From NCBI GenBank assembly GCA_963787135.1, contig CAWBBW010000029.1:25675-89674 (forward strand): a stretch of DNA of 64,000 nucleotides. The letters run 5' to 3'. The position numbers were made by a program, and so were the translations under genes. Below the pieces are notes generated by a model, which saw nothing but the letters and a program-made list of their open reading frames with translations, made no database searches and had not been told where the DNA came from. Below, in pieces: positions 34,877 through 42,712 of this stretch (positions are counted from its first letter, which is position 1; each line of letters opens with the position of its first letter). The DNA comes from Roseiarcus sp963787135 (GTDB lineage Bacteria; Pseudomonadota; Alphaproteobacteria; Rhizobiales; Beijerinckiaceae).

Positions 34877-35821
34877 GGCTCCGGACTCCGCCGCGGCGGA
34901 CCCGCGACGAGCATCGGCAGCGTCACGGCGATCGAGAGCAGCATGAAAGCCTCGATGAAGAGGATGATGGGCTTGGCGAAGCCGGCGGGATAGGCGAAGA
35001 AATTGCCGGCCATCCCGACGCCGGCGATGCCGGCCGCGAGAAAGATCGCAGGGCCGGCGATCAGCGCGAGCCTGAGCCAGCGCGCGCCGACGCGCGGCGG
35101 CGCGCTCAGCCGCGCGATCATCACGATCATCCACATTGCAGCCAGAATCGCGCCCGCCTGAAAGGCGCCGCCGGGCTCGTCCGCGCCGACCCAGAAGATG
35201 TGAATCCCGACCAGGATCCCGAGCGGGACCAAGGCCTGATCGAGGAAGAGGAGCGCGCCTTCGGGCCTCGCCCGGCCGAGCGGCGCCGGGGCGCCTCCCC
35301 AATACCGGTCGGGAGCAAGCGACCAGACGCCGACCACCGCCAGCAGCAGCACGATCTTTTCCAGCATCGTGTCGAACGAGCGATAGGCGATCAGAACGGC
35401 CGTTACCGGATTGCCGAGACCGGTGGCGGCTAAGCCCTTCGCGCGCCTCGGGCGCGAGCGTCGGGGCGGGCTCGGGGAGGGTGAGCACGACAGCCGCAAT
35501 CGCCGCCGCCACGAGGACCGCGAGAGCTGCGGCCAAGAAACGCTCAGAAGCCGCCGGGGGCGCGGCGGCCACGACGCCGCCGGCGCCCCTGAGGCGCGCG
35601 GCCGACGTGACCAAGAGGACGCCGGTCACGCCGCTGCCAATCGCCGCCTCGGTCAGGGCCACGTCCGGCGCATAGAGCCGGATCCAGACAATCGAGAGCA
35701 AAAGCCCGTAGGCGACATAGCCGACCACTGCGCTGAAGACCTCGCGCGCGGCGATGGTCCAGCAGGCGACCGCCAGAACAAGGATCGCAAGACCGAGATC
35801 GAGAACCTGAAGCACGCTCAC
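34873..35821 (-). pseudogene. antiporter subunit B fused to a DUF4040/MbhD domain, one apparent frameshift
   Basis: A GTG at 35819-35821 overlaps the stop of the G subunit gene. The first 75 residues or so form a DUF4040/MbhD domain: VFSAVVGYVAYGLLLSIVWI and APDVALTEAAIGSGVTGVLL. Near 35435-35437 a GGG run must lose one base to continue as PEAREGLAATGLGNPVTAVL. Next come the MbhE-like LLLAVVGVWSLAPDRYW and an MnhB domain with LVPLGILVGIHIFWVGADEP, GGAFQAGAILAAMWMIVMIA and AGNFFAYPAGFAKPIILFIE. Corrected length is 315 residues. In many bacteria DUF4040 and MbhE are part of MrpA; here they precede MnhB. The break is probably a sequencing error in a G run. Confidence 0.75.
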
Positions 35822-36111
35822 TCGGCCGCCTCGCGACGGCTGAGCGCGCGCCCGATCAGTTGCGCCGTCGCTGCGCCGGACAATTGGATGAGGGCCCAGA
35901 TGGCGATCAGTCTCAGCGCATCGAGCAGGCTTCCCGCGCGAGGCAGAAGCCCGAGCACGATCAGGCCGAGACCGAGATTGTCCGCCTTGGTCAGCGCATG
36001 CAGGCGGGTGAGAGAATCGGGGAAGCGCAGAAGCCCGACCGTGCCGGCGAAAAAGAAGAACGCGCCGGCGCCGATCGCGGCAAGGCTGAAAATGTCGAGC
36101 GCCAAACTCAT
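35818..36111 (-). CDS. cation/proton antiporter subunit G (MrpG/MnhG-like)
   Basis: A 97-residue membrane protein with three hydrophobic helices. The sequence FFAGTVGLLRFPDSLTRLHA followed by LTKADNLGLGLIVLG is the MnhG/PhaG signature. Start and stop overlap the neighbouring F and B genes, as throughout this operon. Confidence 0.92.
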   Translation of the reverse strand: MSLALDIFSLAAIGAGAFFFFAGTVGLLRFPDSLTRLHALTKADNLGLGLIVLGLLPRAGSLLDALRLIAIWALIQLSGAATAQLIGRALSRREAAE

Positions 36112-36392
36112 CCCTCCCCGGCCTCCGGGCTTTCGGGGCCATCCGCCCCGGCGCTGTTGACGAAGGCGATCGCGGCGAAGGCCGCGAGAAGCGCGAGGCC
36201 GAGGGCGACGTCTTCGACGCCGGCGACCGTCGTCGCCGACGCGATCAGGAGGAGCGAAGCGATGCCGCCTGTGCCAAGGAGCTGGACAGCCATCATGCGA
36301 TCGAAGTCGCCGGGTCCCCTCAGCACCCGGACGAGGCCGGCGGCGACGGTCAGCAGGATAAAGCCCGCCGCGACGAGAAGGGCGTCATTCAT
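36108..36392 (-). CDS. cation/proton antiporter subunit F (MrpF/MnhF-like)
   Basis: A 94-residue protein with three hydrophobic helices. VRVLRGPGDFDRMMAVQLLG is the conserved MnhF block. The ATG at 36390-36392 lies inside the end of the E subunit gene (8-base overlap), and the stop overlaps the G subunit start. The C-terminus is acidic. Confidence 0.9.
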   Translation of the reverse strand: MNDALLVAAGFILLTVAAGLVRVLRGPGDFDRMMAVQLLGTGGIASLLLIASATTVAGVEDVALGLALLAAFAAIAFVNSAGADGPESPEAGEG

Positions 36393-36885
36393 CGCCGAGC
36401 GCCCGCATGAAGAGAGCCTCCTCATGCGCGAGATCCTGCGCGATGGGCTGCGCGACGTCGAGGCCATGAATGAGGAGCGAGCGCTCGTCCATGCCCACGG
36501 GCAGCGTGCCGGGCATGAGGCTCGCGAGCGCCGAGAACGCGTTGCGTGCGTTGCCCGGCGGCAAGCGCAAAGGCGCGGTGACGAATCCGGGACGAAGGTC
36601 GAGCTCGGGACGAAGGGCGCGTCTCGCCACGTCGAATCCCGACACGACCGATCCGCGGAAGAAACTGACGGCGAGCGTTGCGAGCGCGCCAAGCCGGATG
36701 CGCGCGCCTTGCGGCGGCAGCAGGGCCAGACTGGTCCATGTCGCGCCGGCGACCGCGGCGAGCCCGACCGGCAGATCCGCCGCCTTCCAGCCGGAAATCG
36801 CGAGCCAGAAGGCAAAGAAGAGAACGCCCCGCGTTATGGCCGCGCCCGCGAGCTGCGGCGGCTTGTCGTCGTCACGCGGGCTCAA
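36385..36885 (-). CDS. cation/proton antiporter subunit E (MrpE/MnhE-like)
   Basis: First gene of the antiporter operon. The frame is open to 37122, but that extension runs through the dispersed repeat at 36955, so the true start must be downstream. No ATG is available and I favour the TTG at 36883-36885, giving 166 residues, the normal MnhE length. The N-terminal hydrophobic pair is AITRGVLFFAFWLAISGW and VGLAAVAGATWTSLALL. The soluble part has ALASLMPGTLPVGMDERSLL and IHGLDVAQPIAQDL, both MnhE hallmarks. Confidence 0.8.
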   Translation of the reverse strand: MSPRDDDKPPQLAGAAITRGVLFFAFWLAISGWKAADLPVGLAAVAGATWTSLALLPPQGARIRLGALATLAVSFFRGSVVSGFDVARRALRPELDLRPGFVTAPLRLPPGNARNAFSALASLMPGTLPVGMDERSLLIHGLDVAQPIAQDLAHEEALFMRALGDE

Positions 36886-36954
36886 GGACGGCGTCCGCCG
36901 ACGTCCGTGGCTGCGATATAGGACATTTGATAACCCCCACTCCGTGCAATCTTT

Positions 36955-36983
36955 GTCATGCCCGTGGAAAGCGGGCATCCAGG
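36955..36983. repeat. dispersed palindromic repeat (CATGCCCG...CGGGCATCCAG type)
   Basis: Arms ATGCCCG and CGGGCAT flank the loop TGGAAAG, preceded by TTGTC and followed by CCAGG. The form matches a common short palindromic element found in many proteobacterial genomes between genes. It sits in the presumed promoter/leader zone of the antiporter operon. Confidence 0.65.
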
Positions 36984-37051
36984 AGCGCCTGTTCGACAGC
37001 CACGCGCAGCTACCATACCGCCGAAATCCCGCCAATGGCGACAGCCCGGAC

Positions 37052-37583
37052 CTACGGATGCGAAACCTTCGCCCGACGGACAAGCGCCATTGCGATAGCG
37101 TCTCGATATTCCCCGTCGACAAAAACGGCGTCGCGTTGAGTGCCTTCCCTCACAAAGCCGACCCTGTCGTAAAGAGCGATCGCCCGCCCATTGTCAGCGT
37201 GCACGTTCAATTCGACGCGAACAAAGCCTGCGTCGAACGCCGCTTCCAAAGTCGCGTTGAGAAGCCGCGCTCCGAGCCCACGGCCTCGATACGCCGGAAC
37301 AATCCCCATGCCGAGGGTTCCTCGATGAGCGTGCGCGGGGAAGAAGTGCCGTCGGACGTCGCACCACCCAACGACTTCGCCTGCCGCCAGCGCCACGAAT
37401 TGCGGGTTGCCGCTCTTGATGTTGTTCAGTACGAACTCGCGGGTCTGTGACAGCGGGAGCGCTTCGAGAAGCGTGAGAAATTTCCGCTCGCGCGCGACGG
37501 TGTCGACCGCGCGATGAAAGCTCTCGATATGTTCAGGCGCGATCGGAGCGACGCTCGCGTGTGGGGAATCTTCGGGCCGTCAT
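37052..37583 (-). pseudogene. GNAT-family N-acetyltransferase, apparent frameshift near the N-terminus
   Basis: The C-terminal 115 residues contain the acetyl-CoA motif MGIVPAYRGRGLGARLLNA and ELNVHADNGRAIALYDRVGF, diagnostic of GNAT enzymes. The same frame continues upstream without a start codon through APEHIESFHRAVDTVARE and LSQTREFVLNNIKSG to a stop. The nearest ATG (37581-37583) is one base out of frame; removing a base from the CCCC run (plus strand 37563-37566) joins it as MTARRFPHASVAPIAPEHIE and gives a normal 176-residue protein. This is therefore either a sequencing error or a broken gene. Substrate unknown. Confidence 0.65.
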
Positions 37584-37671
37584 GGGCGGATTATGGCCAA
37601 GATCCCGACAGGCGCCTACAGGCGTCGAGCTGCAGTCTGGTCTCTCAACAGCCCCGGCGCCTGCGCAAAGC

Positions 37672-38331
37672 CTAACGCAGTGCGTGCAGGACGATCTGAT
37701 TTGCAAAGTCGTCGGTTAGCGGCTCTCGGGAAAACCAGCGGCGATAAAAAAGCGGGCCCGTGAGGGCCGCGACCAGCATGGCCGCGTCCGTGTTCGCCGG
37801 CAGTTCGCCCCTTCGTAAAGCCCGCTGGATGACGATCTCGAAAGGCTGGGAATAGCCCCGTTGAAGTTTGCTGTACATGTCGGCGATGTCGGGGTCACGC
37901 TCGGCCGCGTCGATGATCGAGGGCAGCACCGAGGTCCATTTGGCCGACCGCAGCAGATGAGCGAGATTCGTCACCAGCGCAGTGACGTCCGCCTCGAAAC
38001 TTCCGGTGTCCGGAGCCTCTAGAGGCGTGCCGAGCGTCGAGCAGGCGTCGCGCAGCAGGTCGGTCCGCGTCGGCCAATGCCGATAGATCGTGGTCTTTGC
38101 GACGCCCGACCGGCGCGAGATTTCATCGACGGTCGCGCCGCCATAGCCGCGCTCGAAGAGCAGTTGCGCCGTTACGCCGAGCACGGCCGCACGCGAGCGG
38201 CGGACCCGTTCGTCGGGCGCTTTGACTGCACGTCCGGCGGCGACCGGGCGCCCGGTTCGATAACTATGGGCTTTTTTCGCATGAGAGGTGATATCAATTG
38301 ACAGAAACGATACGATACGGTATCGTATCAT
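37672..38331 (-). CDS. TetR-family transcriptional regulator
   Basis: A regulator of up to 219 residues. The helix-turn-helix runs RRSRAAVLGVTAQLLFERGY, then GGATVDEISRRSGVAKTTIY and RHWPTRTDLL, followed by a TetR C-terminal domain. The start is uncertain: the only in-frame ATG (38329-38331) lies inside the palindromic operator, implying a nearly leaderless message, while another ATG at about 38282 is out of frame. It is divergent from a VOC-family gene, and the palindrome between them suggests autoregulation together with control of that gene. Confidence 0.85.
   Translation of the reverse strand: MIRYRIVSFLSIDITSHAKKAHSYRTGRPVAAGRAVKAPDERVRRSRAAVLGVTAQLLFERGYGGATVDEISRRSGVAKTTIYRHWPTRTDLLRDACSTLGTPLEAPDTGSFEADVTALVTNLAHLLRSAKWTSVLPSIIDAAERDPDIADMYSKLQRGYSQPFEIVIQRALRRGELPANTDAAMLVAALTGPLFYRRWFSREPLTDDFANQIVLHALR
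38309..38329. promoter_or_regulatory. perfect 21-base palindrome, likely TetR operator
   Basis: The arm GATACGATAC is followed by a single G and then its exact reverse complement, GTATCGTATC. It lies in the short gap between the divergent TetR and VOC genes, overlapping the TetR start. A palindrome of this length with a one-base centre is typical of TetR-family operators. Confidence 0.8.
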
Positions 38332-38361
38332 ACATTCAAAGTCAACACCTCGGAGATGGTC

Positions 38362-38760
38362 ATGAAATTCGCCTCCACCCGTCTGATCGCAGCCGACATC
38401 AAGGGCATGGTCGCCTTCTATGAAATGGTGACCGGGCTACCTGCGGACTGGCTCGCGCCCGTCTTCGCTGAAATCGTCACCCCGGTCGCCACTCTTGCCA
38501 TCGGCAGCGCTGAAACTGTAGCCCTGTGGAAGGAGGGGAGCGCCGAGCCCGGCGCCAATCGCACGGCCTCCATCGAGTTCCAGGTCGAGGATATCGACGC
38601 CGACTACGAGCGCCTCAAGGACAAGGTCCAACTCGTGCACGAACTGAAGACGATGCCCTGGGGGAACAAGACGTTTCAGTTCCGCGACCCCGAAGGCACG
38701 GCCGTCTCGCTCTACATGCCGGCGACCGATGAGGCGAAGAAACGCTTCAGGTCGCGATAA
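38362..38760 (+). CDS. VOC-family (glyoxalase/bleomycin-resistance-like) protein
   Basis: A 132-residue vicinal-oxygen-chelate protein. Two ATGs six bases apart are possible; the second (38362) is better spaced from the CGGAG ribosome site. The fold is indicated by LIAADIKGMVAFYEMVTGLP, SIEFQVEDIDADYERLKDKV and TFQFRDPEGTAVSLYMP, the last holding the C-terminal metal-ligand Glu position. It could be a glyoxalase, dioxygenase-like or drug-binding protein. Divergence from a TetR gene suggests induction by a small molecule. Confidence 0.8.
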   Translation: MKFASTRLIAADIKGMVAFYEMVTGLPADWLAPVFAEIVTPVATLAIGSAETVALWKEGSAEPGANRTASIEFQVEDIDADYERLKDKVQLVHELKTMPWGNKTFQFRDPEGTAVSLYMPATDEAKKRFRSR

Positions 38761-38892
38761 TCGGGGTGACAGGCACAATCGTGCTCACACTCTCTCTATC
38801 GACCGTCCACAGAGGGTAGAGACCAGTCGAGCTGATTGGGTTCTGACCTCAGCGCGGTCGAATCGGCTAATATCCCCTCGGGAGGGCGTCCG

Positions 38893-40193
38893 ATGACGGC
38901 TCAGAATCCGCCAGCCGATCCGCCGAGGACGACGCCCGAGCGCACGATCCTCATGATCGTCGCGGCCTACGCGGCCGCCTTCGTCCTCTTCGGGCTCACG
39001 CTCCAGTCGCCCGCAGCGCTGCTCGGCGGGCTCGCGGACATCGTCACGACGCGCGATGCGCTGCTCACCGATTATTTCGGCGTCGGCGGCATCGGCGGCG
39101 GTTGCGTCAACGCCGGGCTGCTGACGCTCGCCGCCGCCCTCGTCTACCACTGGACCGGCGCCAGGATCACCGGCGCCTCGGTGGCGGCGCTGTTCCTGGT
39201 GCTTGGGATTTGGCCTCTTCGGCAAGAACCTCGTCAACGTGTGGGCGATCGTTCTTGGCGTTTATCTCTATGCCAGATTCAGGCGGGAGCCGTTCGCCTC
39301 GCATGTCAATACCGCTTTTTTCGGCGCCGCGCTCGCGCCGGTCTTTTCCGAGATCCTGTTCAGCACGTCGATCCCGTTTGCGCTCGGCGTCGCCGCTGGC
39401 GCTGGCGACCAGCCTCCTGATCGGATTCATCCTCGCGCCCGCCGCCGCGCATCTCTTCAAGGCGCACATGGGCTTCAGCCTCTACAACATGGGGTTCACC
39501 GCAGGGATCGTCGGGACGCTGATCGTCGCCCTCTACAAATCCTACGGCTTCGTGCCCGATCCGGTGTTCGTCTGGACGACGGGCCATAACCTCCTGCTCG
39601 GCTCGTTCCTCACGGTCGTGTTCGCCTCGATGCTCGGCGTCGGCTACTTCCTCGACCGGGGCGCGCTCGAGGGCGTGCGCCAGATCATGCGGGCGCCCGG
39701 ACAGGCGCCGAGCGACTTCATCGCACTGGCCGGGTTCGGGCCGACGCTGGCCAACATGGGGCTCACCGGCTTCGTCGGCATGATCTACGTGCTCGCGATC
39801 GGGGGCTCCCTCAACGGGCCGGTGATCGGCGCGATCCTGACCATCGTCGGCTTCTCGGCTTACGGCAAGCATCCGCGCAACATCGCGCCCATCATGCTCG
39901 GCGTCTTCATGGGCTCGCTCTTGAAGCCGTGGGGCGCCGCCGACCCGTCGGCCACGCTCGCGGCGTTGTTCGGCACCACGCTGGCTCCAATCGCCGGACG
40001 CTTCGGCTGGGGATGGGGCCTGGTCGCCGGCTTCGTCCATTCGTCCGCCGCGATGAGCGTCGGGCCGCTGCACGCGGGCCTCAACCTTTACAACAACGGC
40101 TTCGCCGCAGGGATCGTCGCCTCCGTGCTGGTCCCGGTGATCCTCGCGGTGCGGGCCGGGTTCGGCTACGACGACGGGGATTTGAAGGCATAA
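38893..40193 (+). pseudogene. DUF1576-like membrane protein, split by two apparent one-base insertions
   Basis: The start ATG at 38893 follows GGGAGGGCGTCCG. Three consecutive frames encode one continuous polytopic protein. The first frame ends at GASVAALFLVLG; removing a G from the GGG at 39205-39207 continues as FGLFGKNLVNVWAIVLGVYL. Removing one base near 39392-39395 continues as GVALALATSLLIGFILAP and runs to the stop at 40193. Corrected length is 432 residues with about ten hydrophobic helices. Repeated blocks such as GKNLVNVWAIVLGV and GKHPRNIAPIMLGV suggest an internal duplication. I associate it with the DUF1576 family; function is unknown. Confidence 0.65.
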
Positions 40194-40298
40194 GAATAGC
40201 ACTCATGTTATTTGTATAATAGCTGACTCTTGATCCGGCCGCTCGGCGCGGAAAAGGCGCCGCAAGCCCTTGGAACAATGGAAATGGCGCCCGGAAAC

Positions 40299-40315
40299 GG
40301 CGCCCCCAGGGCGCC
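40299..40315. terminator. hairpin between convergent membrane-protein genes
   Basis: GGCGCCC and GGGCGCC form a perfect 7-base stem around CCA, located between the convergent DUF1576-like gene and the urea-transporter gene. It lies 25 bases past the transporter stop. No U-tract is visible. A further GGCGCC copy lies just beside it. Confidence 0.5.
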
Positions 40316-40340
40316 TCGCATTAGATCAGGATGAATTCCG

Positions 40341-41348
40341 CTACCCGACGCCGGAATCGGCGCCTCCGCTCTGCCCTTCATCCAGGGACTGGCGCGGAAG
40401 CAGGAACATCCATGAGACCAGAATGAACGGCGCCGTCAGCGCCGGAATCGCGAACGGCCGCAAGCCGACATCGAGAGCGGCCTGCGCCACCACAGTGAAG
40501 ATCGTGGCGATCGCTGCGTAAACCGCGACGCGCACGCTCGGCCGGTGGAAAACAGCGCCGAGCGCCACCGCAGTCAGCACCGGGCTGAAGCCGAGAAGGC
40601 CGCCCACGATCAGATCGCTTTCCGCGCCGAAGAGATGAGCGGTCGCGACCGCGAGGATGGCGCCGCCGAGCGCGAAGGCAGCGGCCGGGACCGAGCTCAC
40701 GGCGAGCCCCGCGAGCAGCAGCAGCGCCGCAATGCCGCTCCCCTTGAGGAACACCTGCGAGATGCTGAGCAGCACGCCTCTGACGAAATCGACCAGGCCG
40801 AGCGGATTTTCCGGCAGCAGCTCGACCGGCGAAATCACGACGGCCGAGGGCAGCCCCTCTCCGGCGAGACCGGAGAAGCCGTAGGTCGCGAGGAGCAGGA
40901 TCCAGGTGACGATGACGAAGGGAAACGTCAACGCCGCGACGCCAAGGGGCCTCAGCGCATTCGCGGTGCCGAGCGTCGCGACCACCGAGACCGCGGCGCC
41001 CAGAACGACATAGATCCAGAGCAACGGACCCGGCGTGATGAACGTCGCGAGCGCGAGCCCGACCAGCACGCCATTATAGCCGTAGAGACCGGCGTTGAGC
41101 GTCGGCCGGTCGACCCTGAGCCAAATCGCCGCGAGCGTCGCCGTGGCCACGGCTATTGCTCCGGCGATGAAGATCTCCGGCGCACGCGCCGCAACCGACC
41201 CCCAGGCGATCGCAGCGAGGAACAGGAGCCCGGTCAGCGGATTGTCCTGGAACATGACCTGCCCCACGCCCCGCAGGTTGATGTCGACGAAGCGCAGGAT
41301 GAGCGAAGAGGCGCAAAGCGCCTCCCACTGCTCGATGAACCTCTTCAT
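40341..41348 (-). CDS. urea transporter family protein
   Basis: A 335-residue membrane protein starting at the ATG 41346-41348, which has a GAGGGCGGAAAC ribosome site. GVGQVMFQDNPLTGLLFLAA near residue 27 is the classical UT signature, and LNAGLYGYNGVLVGLALATF near residue 85 with LIVGGLLGFSPVLTAVALG near residue 270 are the two duplicated selectivity-filter halves. The fold is an internally repeated channel. It probably passes urea or short amides. No urease gene is in the window. Confidence 0.85.
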   Translation of the reverse strand: MKRFIEQWEALCASSLILRFVDINLRGVGQVMFQDNPLTGLLFLAAIAWGSVAARAPEIFIAGAIAVATATLAAIWLRVDRPTLNAGLYGYNGVLVGLALATFITPGPLLWIYVVLGAAVSVVATLGTANALRPLGVAALTFPFVIVTWILLLATYGFSGLAGEGLPSAVVISPVELLPENPLGLVDFVRGVLLSISQVFLKGSGIAALLLLAGLAVSSVPAAAFALGGAILAVATAHLFGAESDLIVGGLLGFSPVLTAVALGAVFHRPSVRVAVYAAIATIFTVVAQAALDVGLRPFAIPALTAPFILVSWMFLLPRQSLDEGQSGGADSGVG

Positions 41349-41605
41349 GTTTCCGCCCTCGAATTTTTCTGTGGCGGAATGCTTGCACGACGCGTCGTTC
41401 GACGCCACACGAAGAGTGCTGGATTCCAGCCCCGACGCCCCGCGTTTGCAGGGTTCACAATCGCGGGGAACGCTGCGGCTCGGCGGCTTGAAAGACGGCG
41501 CCTGTCCCGGCTATATGGGCGCCCGGGCGAGCAGGCGCATATTTCCTTTGAGCCGGCGGGAGCGGGCCGGATTCCCGTCATAATAGATTGTTTCCAAGGA
41601 CCGCG

Positions 41606-42712
41606 ATGGCCCCGTGCAAGACCGCTCCGACCCGAGGCCGCCGTCTTGCGTGGGCCTTTTGCCTCCTTCCCGCGCTGGCGCTGGGCGCCTGCAAAGAAGA
41701 GAAGACGGTAGCCGAGGCGCCGCCTCGCCCGGTGCGCACGATAACCGCCGCCAAAGGCGACGTCGGCGAAACGGTCGTCCTGACCGGGCAAATTCTCGCA
41801 GAGAACGAAGTCTCGCTCGCCTTTCGCATCGGCGGCCGTATCCTGAAGCGATTGGCCAACGTCGGCGACCGTGTCCAACCGGACCAGGTTCTGGCGACGC
41901 TCGATCCGGTGGATGAGCAGAACGCATTGCGCTCGGCGACCGCCGCATTGTCCGCCGCGGAAGGGCAACTGGTCGAGGCGAGCAACAACTTCGATCGCCA
42001 GTCGCATCTCATGGATCGGGGATTTACCACCAGGGTCAATTACGACCAGGCGTGGCAGGGCCGGCAGACCGCGCAGGCCCGGGTCGACGACGCCCGGGCG
42101 CAGCTCGATCAGGCGCAGGACAGAGTGAGCTTCACCGAGCTCAAGTCGACGGTGACGGGCTCGATCACGGCAAGAAACGCGGAAGCCGGCGAAGTGGTGC
42201 AGCCTGGACAGTCGATTTTTCAGGTTGCGCGCGAAGATGGCCGCGACGCTGTGTTTGACGTGCCGGCCCAGGTGCTGCGGGCGGCGCCGCCGGATGCGAC
42301 GATCATCGTCACCCTCACCGACGATAAGTCCGTGACTGCGAAGGCGCAGGTGCGGACGGTCGATCCGCAGGCCGACCCGGTCACGCGCACGTTCAAAGTG
42401 AGGATGAGTCTGATCGACCATCCCGAGGCGATGCGCCTTGGCGCGACAGTGACGGGGCGTCTGGAGCTGGACGCCGGCCTGGGCATCTCGATTCCCGCCA
42501 GCGCCCTCACCCAAATCGAGGGGAAGCCGGCGGTCTGGATCGTCGATCCCAGCACCCAGACCGTCTCCCTGCACAATGTGGAAGTGCAGCGATTCGATCC
42601 CGGAACGGTCGTTGTTTCGGGAGGGCTTGCCGGCGGGGAAGTCGTGGTCACGGCCGGCGTGCAGGCTCTGCATCCGGGCCAGAAGGTCAGGCTGCTCGGA
42701 GCGGCTTCTTGA
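41606..42712 (+). CDS. RND efflux periplasmic adaptor (membrane fusion lipoprotein)
   Basis: A 368-residue HlyD/AcrA-type adaptor. The start ATG at 41606 is preceded by AAGGA. The N-terminus is a lipoprotein signal peptide, AWAFCLLPALALGAC, with Cys as lipid attachment. Then come the barrel-sandwich halves (GQILAENEVSLAFRIGGRI and TGSITARNAEAGEVVQPGQS) flanking a helical hairpin around residues 95-160, and a C-terminal beta-barrel with the RTFKVRMSL block. Its stop overlaps the TTG start of the pump gene (TTGA). It links the inner-membrane pump to an outer-membrane channel, which is not in this window. Confidence 0.9.
   Translation: MAPCKTAPTRGRRLAWAFCLLPALALGACKEEKTVAEAPPRPVRTITAAKGDVGETVVLTGQILAENEVSLAFRIGGRILKRLANVGDRVQPDQVLATLDPVDEQNALRSATAALSAAEGQLVEASNNFDRQSHLMDRGFTTRVNYDQAWQGRQTAQARVDDARAQLDQAQDRVSFTELKSTVTGSITARNAEAGEVVQPGQSIFQVAREDGRDAVFDVPAQVLRAAPPDATIIVTLTDDKSVTAKAQVRTVDPQADPVTRTFKVRMSLIDHPEAMRLGATVTGRLELDAGLGISIPASALTQIEGKPAVWIVDPSTQTVSLHNVEVQRFDPGTVVVSGGLAGGEVVVTAGVQALHPGQKVRLLGAAS

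Noticed and set aside
36886..37122. Upstream extension of the antiporter E subunit
   Set aside because: It runs through a dispersed palindromic repeat and lacks MnhE similarity.
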